The notes below the pieces were generated by a model that saw only the letters and a program-made list of their open reading frames with translations, was not told the origin of the DNA and ran no database searches. Positions 21,966 through 29,839 of a stretch of 38,093 nucleotides of DNA are shown piece after piece. The translations under genes were made by a program, and so were the position numbers. Source of the stretch: Bradyrhizobium hipponense (GTDB lineage: Bacteria; Pseudomonadota; Alphaproteobacteria; Rhizobiales; Xanthobacteraceae); contig NZ_VSTH01000043.1 of NCBI RefSeq assembly GCF_008123965.1, forward strand, positions 1-38,093. Reading direction: 5' to 3'. Every line of letters begins with the position of its first letter. Positions within the stretch are counted from its first letter, which is position 1.

Positions 21966-23360
21966 CTACTTCACCTCCGCCAGCACGGCGAGGATGCGGG
22001 CCCAGGAGCGGATGCCCTTCTGGAAGCTGCGGAGGTCGTATTTCTCGTTCGGCGAGTGGATGTTGTCGTCGTCCAGCCCAAAGCCGACCAGCAGCGAGTC
22101 CAGCCCGAGGGTGCGCTTGAAGTCGGCGACGATCGGGATCGAGGCGCCCGACCCCATCAGCACGGTCTCCTTGCCCCATTCCTCGGTCAGCGCCGTCTTG
22201 GCGGCGGCGAGCGGCTTCATGTTCCAGTCGAGGGCGATCGCAGGCCCGGCGGAATGGTCGCCGAACTCAACCTTGCAGTCTCCGGGGATGCGCGCCGACA
22301 CGTAATCGCGGAAAGCCTTGCGGATCTTCTGGGGATCCTGCCCTTCAACCAGGCGGAACGACACCTTTGCCGATGCATGCGACGGGATCACCGTCTTCGA
22401 ACCTTCGCCGATATAGCCGCCCCAGATGCCGTTGACGTCGCAGGTCGGACGCGTGGAGGCCTGCTCGACCAGCAGGCGGCCCTTCTCGCCGGCCGGGATC
22501 GACAGCCCTATCGGCTTGAGGAACGTCTCCGGCGTGAAGTCGAGCTTCTTCCACTGCGCTAGGATGTCCGGCGGCGCATCCTTCACGCCGTCATAGAAGC
22601 CGGGAATGGTGATGCGGTTGTCGTCGTCGAACAGTCCGCCGAGAATTTTGGTCAGTACCCGGATCGGATTCATCGCCGTGCCGCCGAACACGCCGGAATG
22701 AAGGTCGCGATTGGCGGCCGTGATCTTTACCTCTTCGTAGAGCAGGCCGCGCAGCGAGGTCGTGATCGCCGGCGTGTCGCGGTCCCACATGCCAGTGTCA
22801 CAGACCAGCACGTAGTCGGCCTTGAACTCGTCCTTGTTGGCTTCGATGAACGGCACGAAATTCTTCGAGCCAACTTCCTCCTCGCCTTCGATCAGGAAGG
22901 TGATGTCGATCGGCAGCGAGCCCGTCACTTTCTTCCAGGCGCGGCAGGCCTCGACGAAGGTCATCACCTGTCCCTTGTCGTCCTCGGCGCCGCGCGCGAC
23001 GATGATCTTGCGGCCGTCGGCGTGGTCGGTGACAACAGGTTCGAATGGCGGACGATGCCAGAGATCGAGCGGATCGACGGGCTGCACGTCGTAATGGCCG
23101 TAGAACAGCACATGCGGCCGCCCGCCCGCGGCGGTCTTGCCGACGACGGCAGGATGGCCGGCCGTCGGCCTCACCTCGGTCGCGACGCCGAAGCTTGCAA
23201 TGTCCTTGGCCAGATGCTCGGCGGCCGCTATGCAATCAGCGACGAACGCGGGATCCGCGGAGATCGACTTGATCCGCAACAGCGAGAACAGACGCTCGAG
23301 GCTGTTGTCAAAGTCCTTGTCGATGTGGTCGAGCACGGATTGCAGCTGGGCGTTGGTCAT
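21966..23360 (-). CDS. M20-family dipeptidase
   Basis: This 464-aa cytoplasmic zinc peptidase matches the M20 (ArgE/DapE/CPG2) family, dipeptidase branch. Visible metal and catalytic residues: VLFYGHYDVQPVDP (His89, Asp91), VARGAEDDKGQ (Asp127), LIEGEEEVGS (Glu160-Glu161). The dimerisation segment contains RDLHSGVFGG (about 237-246), and a late SPNEKYDL (about 440) supplies a C-terminal ligand. Length is typical. No signal peptide. The next upstream gene on this strand (GT87-like) ends 40 bp away, so they may share a transcript. Confidence 0.93.
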   Translation of the reverse strand: MTNAQLQSVLDHIDKDFDNSLERLFSLLRIKSISADPAFVADCIAAAEHLAKDIASFGVATEVRPTAGHPAVVGKTAAGGRPHVLFYGHYDVQPVDPLDLWHRPPFEPVVTDHADGRKIIVARGAEDDKGQVMTFVEACRAWKKVTGSLPIDITFLIEGEEEVGSKNFVPFIEANKDEFKADYVLVCDTGMWDRDTPAITTSLRGLLYEEVKITAANRDLHSGVFGGTAMNPIRVLTKILGGLFDDDNRITIPGFYDGVKDAPPDILAQWKKLDFTPETFLKPIGLSIPAGEKGRLLVEQASTRPTCDVNGIWGGYIGEGSKTVIPSHASAKVSFRLVEGQDPQKIRKAFRDYVSARIPGDCKVEFGDHSAGPAIALDWNMKPLAAAKTALTEEWGKETVLMGSGASIPIVADFKRTLGLDSLLVGFGLDDDNIHSPNEKYDLRSFQKGIRSWARILAVLAEVK

Positions 23361-23400
23361 GGTCGTATTCCCGTCGTTTGAGGCACAAGAAATCGGGGTC

Positions 23401-24741
23401 TCAAGTTGGTTGGAGTTTTAGCCTTGCCGCCGCGTCGGAGCTAGTCGCAACCGGCGGATGCCGGATATGCCAGGCGAGTGCGACGGCGAGAACGGCCGTC
23501 GCGACGAGGTTGTTGCCCCAAGCCTGGAGCACATTGGGAAACCAAGGCAGCGACAGCAGCATGAGAATGCCGGCGGCGCCGAGGGCTAGCCAGGTCCCGA
23601 GGCGCACCTCCGCCCGCTCGTCAAATGCGGCGCGATGCATCAGCACTGTGATCGGCAGGTACAGCCACATGAAGTAATATTGCCGCGCCAAGGGCGTGGC
23701 GACCGTCATCAGGCAGAACAGGATGCCGAGCTCCTCGGCATCCGAGCGCGCCGTACGCCGCGCTTGCCGTGGCATGACCGCAACAAAGCCGAGCCCGAGC
23801 AACGCCGACACCGCGAGCACGATCCAGTTCGCCGTCCCATAATCGACGTCGATGACATTCATCGTGCGCGGCGGCTTGTTGGGATCTTCCTGATTGTAGT
23901 TGATCGGCCGCACCAGACGGTGCGTGACCGCAATGAGGGACTGGTTGACCCACGACCAGTTCTGCTCGTCGCGCTGGCCAAAGCCCTTTTCCGAGCTCGT
24001 TCCGATCATGCCCTTATACCAGGTCGCAAGTTCGGCCGCGTTGCGCTCGAAACCGCGGATCGGCGCCGGCACGACATAGAGCAGAATGCCGGTGAAGGCG
24101 ATCGTGCCGACGACCGCAGCCCAATTTCGACGCCAGACCAGATAGGGCAGAACCGCGACCGGAAACACCTTGATGGCGGTGGCGAGCGCGAACACGAAGC
24201 CCGCAAGCCAGGGGCGTTGACGCTGCAAGCTCCAGAAGCCGTAGAGCATCATCGCCAGCAACACGAGGTTCGGCTGACCAAGGTCGAACATGTCGAACAC
24301 GAAGGTCACGGTGACCAGAGCCGGCAGCGCCTCCAGCCAGCGGCCGGGCGTGTGGCCCGATCCGGTCATGGCATTGGAGAACATCCCCGTGTACCACCAT
24401 GCCACCGCATTCAGGATCGACAGGACGATGTAAAGCGGGAGCTTGCCGAACCAGCTCGGAATCGCCAGCAGGATCGCCGGCGGAGGCGGATAGATGAACT
24501 CGAAGTACTCACGGATGTCGCCGGGATAGAGCGGCTTGCCCTGCAAGACCTGCTGCCCGGCCCAGTACCACAGTCCATAATCCTTGGTCTTGCCGTGGCC
24601 GAAGATCTCGGGAACGAGCACGTCAGCGGTCAGAAGGATGCAGCAGAACAGGAAGAGAAGATCGAGCGGCGCGCGCAGCGACAGGGGTCTGAGCGCGCCG
24701 GGTTTGGCAAAGGTCGTGGTTGGGGTCACTGTGTGGTCCAA
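23401..24741 (-). CDS. GT87 (DUF2029) multi-spanning glycosyltransferase
   Basis: This 446-aa membrane protein has about 10-11 hydrophobic helices and matches GT87/DUF2029, whose characterised members are polyprenyl-phosphate mannosyltransferases of actinobacteria. KTKDYGLWYWAGQQVLQGK followed by LYPGDIREYFEFIYPPPPA (about 51-90) is the typical first-loop motif with acidic residues. DLGQPNLVLLAMML (about 153-166) is the conserved GQ(P/I)N segment. The acceptor in this organism is unknown. Confidence 0.85.
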   Translation of the reverse strand: MDHTVTPTTTFAKPGALRPLSLRAPLDLLFLFCCILLTADVLVPEIFGHGKTKDYGLWYWAGQQVLQGKPLYPGDIREYFEFIYPPPPAILLAIPSWFGKLPLYIVLSILNAVAWWYTGMFSNAMTGSGHTPGRWLEALPALVTVTFVFDMFDLGQPNLVLLAMMLYGFWSLQRQRPWLAGFVFALATAIKVFPVAVLPYLVWRRNWAAVVGTIAFTGILLYVVPAPIRGFERNAAELATWYKGMIGTSSEKGFGQRDEQNWSWVNQSLIAVTHRLVRPINYNQEDPNKPPRTMNVIDVDYGTANWIVLAVSALLGLGFVAVMPRQARRTARSDAEELGILFCLMTVATPLARQYYFMWLYLPITVLMHRAAFDERAEVRLGTWLALGAAGILMLLSLPWFPNVLQAWGNNLVATAVLAVALAWHIRHPPVATSSDAAARLKLQPT

Positions 24742-24877
24742 TCAGGGGACCTAGGACCTAGCAGACCGATGGACGCTTGGAGAGCCCCCTTCACCCGAAT
24801 TTGTACCGATCGACCACGCAAGCTCTCTCCAAGCCGTCGAGGATTGCGGACCAATTGCCTCAAACAGGGCTTGCTGC

Positions 24878-26500
24878 CTACCTCCGCAGCAATCCGCCGA
24901 GCGCACCGCGGACCAGCGTACGGCCGATCGAGCCGCCGAGCTGACCGCCGACGGATTTGCCGAGGTTGGCTGCCATCCCGCCGATCACCTGATTGGTGAC
25001 CGATCGCGTCACGTCGCGCGCAATGACCTGGCCGGCCGACAAGCGGCCGCGCTTGACGTTGGTGCCGAAGATGGTGCCGACGATCGAGCCGATCTGGCCG
25101 AGGATGCCGCCGCCGCTTACGCTTGCCGGACCGTCTGCGGTGACCGCGGTGCCGGCGAGGCGCTTCTGCAGGATCTCGTAAGCGGATTCTGCATCGACGG
25201 CGGCGTCGTATTTGCCCTTCACCGGGCTAGCATCCATGATCGCCTTGCGTTCTTCCGGCGTGATCGGCCCGATCCGGGCCGATGGCGGCCGGATCATCAC
25301 CCGCTCGACCATCGCTGGCGTGCCGTTGCCTTCGAGGAAGGACACCAGCGCCTCGCCCTTCCCGAGCTCCATGATCACCTTGGTGGTGTCGAGCTTCGGG
25401 TTGGGCCGGAAGGTCTGGGCTGCGGCGGCGACTGCCTTCTGGTCGCGGGGGGTGAAGGCGCGCAGCGCGTGCTGTACCCGGTTGCCCAATTGCCCGAGCA
25501 CGCGGTCGGGCACGTCGATCGGGTTTTGCGTCACGAAATAAACGCCGACGCCCTTGGAGCGGATCAGGCGCACCACCTGCTCGATCTTGTCCATCAGCGC
25601 CTTCGGCGCGTCGTTGAACAACAGATGCGCCTCGTCGAAGAAGAACACCAGCTTCGGCTTGGGCGGGTCGCCGGCCTCGGGCAGCTCCTCGAACAGCTCC
25701 GACAGCATCCACAACAGGAATGTCGCGTAGAGCCGCGGGCTCTGCATCAGCTTGTCGGCGACGAGGATGTTGACGATGCCGCGGCCGTCACGGTCAGTCT
25801 TCATGAAATCCTTCAGCGTCAGCGCCGGCTCGCCGAAGAATTTAGTGCCGCCCTGGTTCTCCAGCACCAGGAGCTGGCGCTGGATGGTGCCGACGGTGGC
25901 CTTGGTGACGTTGCCAAAACCCTGCGCCGCTTTCCGAATGGCGGCAAGCGGATCGTCCGCCGCGTCCGGTCCTTTCTTGCCGCTGTCGGGCACGATGGCG
26001 TCCAGCAGCGCCCGCAGATCCTTCATGTCGATCAATGCGAGACCATTGTCGTCGGCGACGCGGAAGGCAACGTTGAGCACGCCCTCCTGTACGTCGTTCA
26101 GATCGAGCATGCGCGCGAGCAGCAGCGGCCCCATCTCGGTGACGGTCGCCCGCACCGGGTGGCCCTGCTCGCCGAACACGTCCCAGAACACCGTCGAGAA
26201 CTGGTCGGGCTGGAACGTCAGCCCCATCCCGGTGGCGCGCTTGACGATGAAGTCCGCGGGCACGCCGACCTCGGAGATGCCGGAGAGATCGCCTTTGATA
26301 TCGGCGGCGAATACCGGAACACCGGCGCGCGCAAATCCTTCCGCCATCACCTGTAGCGATACCGTCTTGCCGGTTCCGGTTGCGCCGGTGACGAGGCCGT
26401 GGCGATTGGCGAGCGCCAGCGTCAGCCAGGCCTGCTCGTCTCCCTTGCCGACGAAGATCTTGTCGTCGGTATCGCCGAGCTTGCTGTCCTGTGCCGTCAT
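24878..26500 (-). CDS. HerA-like DUF853 ATPase
   Basis: This 540-aa protein is a HerA/FtsK-superfamily ATPase of the DUF853 (YjgR) type. The Walker A motif GATGTGKT lies at about residues 37-44, preceded by LTLALANRHGLV, and the Walker B is KLVFFFDEAHLLFND (about 284-298). The segment VYFVTQNPIDVPDRVLGQLG (about 321-340) is a sensor/arginine-finger region typical of the family. The C-terminal 80 residues are Gly-rich and may contact membrane or partners. No nuclease (NurA-like) gene is adjacent, so this is not a HerA-NurA or defence pair. Biological role unestablished. Confidence 0.9.
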   Translation of the reverse strand: MTAQDSKLGDTDDKIFVGKGDEQAWLTLALANRHGLVTGATGTGKTVSLQVMAEGFARAGVPVFAADIKGDLSGISEVGVPADFIVKRATGMGLTFQPDQFSTVFWDVFGEQGHPVRATVTEMGPLLLARMLDLNDVQEGVLNVAFRVADDNGLALIDMKDLRALLDAIVPDSGKKGPDAADDPLAAIRKAAQGFGNVTKATVGTIQRQLLVLENQGGTKFFGEPALTLKDFMKTDRDGRGIVNILVADKLMQSPRLYATFLLWMLSELFEELPEAGDPPKPKLVFFFDEAHLLFNDAPKALMDKIEQVVRLIRSKGVGVYFVTQNPIDVPDRVLGQLGNRVQHALRAFTPRDQKAVAAAAQTFRPNPKLDTTKVIMELGKGEALVSFLEGNGTPAMVERVMIRPPSARIGPITPEERKAIMDASPVKGKYDAAVDAESAYEILQKRLAGTAVTADGPASVSGGGILGQIGSIVGTIFGTNVKRGRLSAGQVIARDVTRSVTNQVIGGMAANLGKSVGGQLGGSIGRTLVRGALGGLLRR

Positions 26501-26851
26501 CTATTTTCTCTGATCTCTCTGCGATGTTTCGCTTATCGAAACTCGCGTGCTCCAGTTCCGTAGTTTAGCGCATGTCGCCTGTCGATTGAAACCGTTCAAC
26601 GCGTCCTGGAGATGCGACATTGTCGGAGAACGAGTGGATGACATCCGCCGAAAGGTGGAACGACGGGTTCGCACCGCGGCATTTTGTTGCCGATTTCGTC
26701 TCCGCTCTTGCAACGCTGCAACACTTGCCGCGCGTTCGAAGATGAATCGCGGCATCGCGTGCGTTCCTCGCTTGTATTTCACATCGCTCCGGCTCAAGAT
26801 CATTTTTCGAAAGTAATACTCCGGATGAAGACCGGCTGAGGGGCGGGGCTT
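26501..26851. other. intergenic region, no gene seen
   Basis: This 351-bp gap separates the divergent DUF853 gene and the small helical protein gene. Base composition is more AT-rich than the surrounding genes. No ORF here looks protein-like in composition, and no repeat family member, hairpin terminator or tRNA was found. The region 26770-26850 likely carries the promoter of the rightward gene. Confidence 0.3.
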
Positions 26852-27217
26852 ATGGACGAGTTGATCGGGCGGCTGGCGACGAACGCCAGCATGGATAGTG
26901 CTGTCGCTGAAAAGACGGTCGGCATTATTCTGGGCTTCCTCCGCAGCGAGGGTCCGTCCGATAGCGTGCAGGCCCTGATCGACCAGATTCCAGGTGCAGA
27001 AGCGGCGATCGAAGCGTCCAAGAGCGGCGGCGGACTGTCACGGCTGATGGGCGGCGGCCTGATGGCCGTCGGCACGCGCCTGATGGGCCTGGGGCTCGGC
27101 ATGTCCGAGATTCAGAACGTCGCCCGTGAACTTTTTCGTTTCGGCCGAGACAAAATCGGAGCGGATCGGATGGGCAAGATCATCGCGGGGACGCCGGGCC
27201 TCGGCCAGTTCGCCTGA
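26852..27217 (+). CDS. small helical protein, DUF2267/DUF2780-like
   Basis: This 121-aa protein is predicted helical: MDELIGRLATNASMDSAVAE, then KTVGIILGFLRSEGP, a Gly-rich hinge (SGGGLSRLMGGGLMAVG, about 57-73) and a C-terminal helix ending TPGLGQFA. It resembles small DUF2267/DUF2780-type proteins common in rhizobia; I am unsure which. No signal peptide. It is followed 24 bp later by the DUF4332-like gene, so the two probably form an operon. Confidence 0.7.
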   Translation: MDELIGRLATNASMDSAVAEKTVGIILGFLRSEGPSDSVQALIDQIPGAEAAIEASKSGGGLSRLMGGGLMAVGTRLMGLGLGMSEIQNVARELFRFGRDKIGADRMGKIIAGTPGLGQFA

Positions 27218-27241
27218 GGCGCGCATTTCATACCGAGTATC

Positions 27242-27649
27242 ATGACATATCCGATCTCCGAGATTGACGGCCTGTCCGCCTTTGCCGCCGGCCAACTGAA
27301 GGCTCAGGGTATTCGCACCACCGATGCGCTGCTCGAGGCGGCCGGCACCGTGAAGGGTCGCAAGACGCTCTCCGCCAAGACCGGCATCAGCGAGCAGCTG
27401 CTGCTGGAATGGGCCAACGTCTCCGACTACATGCGCATCCCCGGCATGGGCAAGGCCAAGGTCGGCCTGGTCCGCGCCGCCGGCGTCACCACCGTGCGCG
27501 AGCTCTCCTATCGAAACCCGTCAAGGCTCGCCGCGAGCATGCGGGAAGCCAACGAGAAGAAGAAGCTCGTCCGCATCCTTCCTTCCGAGAAGTCGGTCGG
27601 CGACATCATCGCCAAGGCCAAGAAGCTGCCGCCGAAGATCACGTATTAG
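27242..27649 (+). CDS. DUF4332-like helix-hairpin-helix protein
   Basis: This 135-aa protein has two helix-hairpin-helix-like segments: ISEIDGLSAFAAGQLKAQGI (about 5-24) and YMRIPGMGKAKVGLVRAAGV (about 63-82), the arrangement seen in DUF4332 proteins. The C-terminus is Lys-rich and ends KAKKLPPKITY. HhH motifs often bind DNA backbone or mediate protein contact; which applies here is unknown. It is 24 bp downstream of the small helical protein gene. Confidence 0.8.
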   Translation: MTYPISEIDGLSAFAAGQLKAQGIRTTDALLEAAGTVKGRKTLSAKTGISEQLLLEWANVSDYMRIPGMGKAKVGLVRAAGVTTVRELSYRNPSRLAASMREANEKKKLVRILPSEKSVGDIIAKAKKLPPKITY

Positions 27650-27693
27650 GTCCGCCGTTCGCTGCGTAAGAATCTTGGTAACACCTCCTCAGT

Positions 27694-27819
27694 GTCGTCC
27701 CGGCGAAGGCCGGGACCTATAACCACAGGGAGCAGTTCGGCGAAGACCCGTCGTTCGGTACTCCGACCTTCCGCAAACGATAGATTCCGCGGTATGGGTC
27801 CGGCTTTCGCCGGGACGAC
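27694..27819. repeat. dispersed GTCGTCCCGGCGAAGGCCGGGAC repeat
   Basis: It begins GTCGTCCCGGCGAAGGCCGG and ends CCGGCTTTCGCCGGGACGAC, giving complementary termini that could pair across about 126 bp. The internal ACCTATAACCACAGGGAGC is typical of this family in Bradyrhizobium. It is the first of two repeats between the DUF4332-like gene and folP. Confidence 0.88.
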
Positions 27820-27852
27820 GCTCGGGAGCTAGCGTGCCACTGCTTCCACACT

Positions 27853-27932
27853 CGTCATTGCGAGCGCAGCGAAGCAATCCAGAATCTTTCCGCGGAGACA
27901 GCCTGGATTGCTTCGCTGCGCTCGCAATGACG
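27853..27932. repeat. second copy of the CGTCATTGCGAG inverted repeat
   Basis: It begins CGTCATTGCGAGCGCAGCG and ends CGCTGCGCTCGCAATGACG, with nearly perfect complementary arms around AATCTTTCCGCGGAGACAG. It is the same family as 21760-21846. It lies about 110 bp before the folP start, so it is within or next to the folP leader. Confidence 0.92.
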
Positions 27933-28040
27933 GAGTGTGGGCAGGAGCATCGCTCCCTCACAAGCTCCGGAGCGCATCGGAGCGTCCGGCAACGCCATCC
28001 CGTCTTGACTCCCCCTTCCCGACCGCGCAAAGCCAGCGGC

Positions 28041-28901
28041 ATGAATGCCTCGCCTTCCCCATCCGTCCCGGCGGCCGGCTCGGCCGGGACCGACGTGCTG
28101 CGGACGCTGCTGGAACGGCCGATTCCGGCGGTGATGGGCGTGCTCAATGTGACCCCGGATTCCTTCTCCGACGGCGGCGAGTTCATCGCGCCCGAGCAGG
28201 CTCTGGCGCGGGCGCGGGCGATGATCGAGGCCGGCGTCGACATCATCGATATCGGCGCCGAGTCCACCCGGCCCTACAAGGGGGCGCAGCCGGTCACGGC
28301 GGCCGACGAGCTTGCCCGACTGAAGCCGGTGCTGGCCGAATTGGTGGCGCTCGGGGTGCCGGTTTCAATCGACAGCATGAAGGCGGAGGTCGTTGCCTTC
28401 GCGCTCGACCAGGGCGCTGCGATCGCCAACGACGTCTGGGGCCTCCAACGCGACGCCGGCATGGCGCCGCTGGTGGCCGCGAAAGGCGTGCCCGTCATCG
28501 TCATGCACAACCGCGACAGCGTCGATGCCGCCATCGATATCATCGCAGACATGAAGGCGTTCTTTCAGCGCTCCCTCGAGATCGCCGCAAAGGCCGGCGT
28601 CGCACGCGACAAGATCGTGCTCGATCCTGGCATCGGTTTCGGCAAGACCGCCGAGCAGAGCATGACCGCGCTGGCGCGGCTGCGCGAATTCGACATGTTC
28701 GGACTGCCGATCCTGGTCGGCGCCTCGCGCAAGCGCTTCATCGCTTCGGTGTCGCCATCGGAGCCGAAAGACAGGCTCGCCGGCTCGATCGCGGCGCATC
28801 TGATCGCCGCGCAGCGCGGCGCAAAAATCATCCGGACCCATGATGTCGCCGAGACCCTGCAGGCCCTGCGGGTGGCGCACGCAATCGAGAGCAAGCAATG
28901 A
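28041..28901 (+). CDS. folP: dihydropteroate synthase
   Basis: This 286-aa enzyme joins dihydropterin pyrophosphate and p-aminobenzoate in folate synthesis and is the sulfonamide target. Family motifs are clear: GVLNVTPDSFSDGGEF (about 35-50), DIIDIGAESTRP (about 73-84), SIDSMKAEV, VMHNRDS, DPGIGFGKT (about 196-204) and GASRKRFI. I chose ATG 28041; the longer frame back to 27834 would translate through the repeat. No strong Shine-Dalgarno is visible. The stop overlaps the folB start (ATGA). Confidence 0.95.
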   Translation: MNASPSPSVPAAGSAGTDVLRTLLERPIPAVMGVLNVTPDSFSDGGEFIAPEQALARARAMIEAGVDIIDIGAESTRPYKGAQPVTAADELARLKPVLAELVALGVPVSIDSMKAEVVAFALDQGAAIANDVWGLQRDAGMAPLVAAKGVPVIVMHNRDSVDAAIDIIADMKAFFQRSLEIAAKAGVARDKIVLDPGIGFGKTAEQSMTALARLREFDMFGLPILVGASRKRFIASVSPSEPKDRLAGSIAAHLIAAQRGAKIIRTHDVAETLQALRVAHAIESKQ

Positions 28902-29266
28902 CCGATACGATCTTCGTGACCGGCCTGTCGATCCATGCTCGCCACGGCGTGATGGATCACGAAACCGAAGTCGGCCAGCGTTTTGTCATCGATCTCGAAC
29001 TCTATACCGACCTGTCGGAGCCTTCGCGCACCGATCGGCTCGCCGATACAGTGTCCTACGCGGAAGTCGTGGCGACCACGACGGCGGCGTTCAAGAACAC
29101 CAACTACAAGCTCTTGGAGCGCGCGGCCGGCGCGGTCGCCGACGCCATCCTGTCGCACTTCCCGCGCATCCGCGCCGTGAAGGTCACCGTGCACAAGCCG
29201 CATGCGCCGATCGCAGCGATCTTCGACGACGTCGGCATCATGCTGACGCGCGCGCGGCACCCCTGA
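28898..29266 (+). CDS. folB: dihydroneopterin aldolase
   Basis: This 122-aa enzyme converts dihydroneopterin to 6-hydroxymethyl-dihydropterin and glycolaldehyde. The conserved start IFVTGLSIHARHGVMDHE supplies the catalytic Glu, VSYAEVV matches the pterin pocket, and HKPHAPI near residue 100 carries the catalytic Lys. Length is normal. It overlaps folP by 4 bp and is followed one base later by folK, so the three genes are one translationally coupled unit. Confidence 0.95.
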   Translation: MTDTIFVTGLSIHARHGVMDHETEVGQRFVIDLELYTDLSEPSRTDRLADTVSYAEVVATTTAAFKNTNYKLLERAAGAVADAILSHFPRIRAVKVTVHKPHAPIAAIFDDVGIMLTRARHP

Positions 29267-29267
29267 C

Positions 29268-29759
29268 ATGGCGAGCGTCCTGATCGCGCTCGGCGGCAAT
29301 GTCGGCGATGTCCGCGCGACGTTCGGGAAGGCGATCGCGCAAATCTGCGGAATGGCGCAGGCGGCGCTGATCGCGCGTTCCTCCGACTATGCGACGCCAC
29401 CCTGGGGCGATGAAGACCAGGATCCCTTCATCAATGCCTGCATCGAGATTGAGACAAGCCTCGATCCACACGCGCTGCTTTTCGTGATGCAGAAGGTCGA
29501 GCAGAAATTCGGCCGCACCCGGGCCAAGGAGCGGCGCTGGGGACCGCGCACGCTCGATCTCGATATGATCGCCTATGACGATGTCAGTTTGCACAAGCCG
29601 GACCTGACCTTGCCGCATCCGCGTTTGTTCGAGCGTGCCTTCGTGCTGGTGCCGCTGGCCGAGATCGCGCCCGACCGCGTGATCGGCGGCATCCGTGTTC
29701 ATGACGGGCTTGCCAGCGTCTCGACGCAAGGCATTGAGCGGCTTCCGGATACCGGTTAA
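29268..29759 (+). CDS. folK: 6-hydroxymethyl-7,8-dihydropterin pyrophosphokinase
   Basis: This 163-aa enzyme makes the pyrophosphate substrate for FolP. The start VLIALGGNVGDVRATFGKAI is typical, and the signature RWGPRTLDLDMIAYDD (about 88-103) contains the two metal-binding aspartates. The pathway runs FolB, FolK, FolP while gene order is folP-folB-folK. It is the last gene of the folate operon; the next gene (mutA) starts 81 bp later. Confidence 0.96.
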   Translation: MASVLIALGGNVGDVRATFGKAIAQICGMAQAALIARSSDYATPPWGDEDQDPFINACIEIETSLDPHALLFVMQKVEQKFGRTRAKERRWGPRTLDLDMIAYDDVSLHKPDLTLPHPRLFERAFVLVPLAEIAPDRVIGGIRVHDGLASVSTQGIERLPDTG

Positions 29760-29839
29760 CCAAAAACAACCGTTTGCAGGGACGGCCGGCCGTGGCAATT
29801 TCGCCTGTGAACAACAAGATTTTGGGAGCGCTCCGCCGC

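Noticed and set aside
24878..26500. HerA-like ATPase as part of an anti-phage system
   Set aside because: No nuclease, SIR2 or DUF4297 partner is adjacent, and the sequence fits the widespread DUF853 housekeeping-like family.
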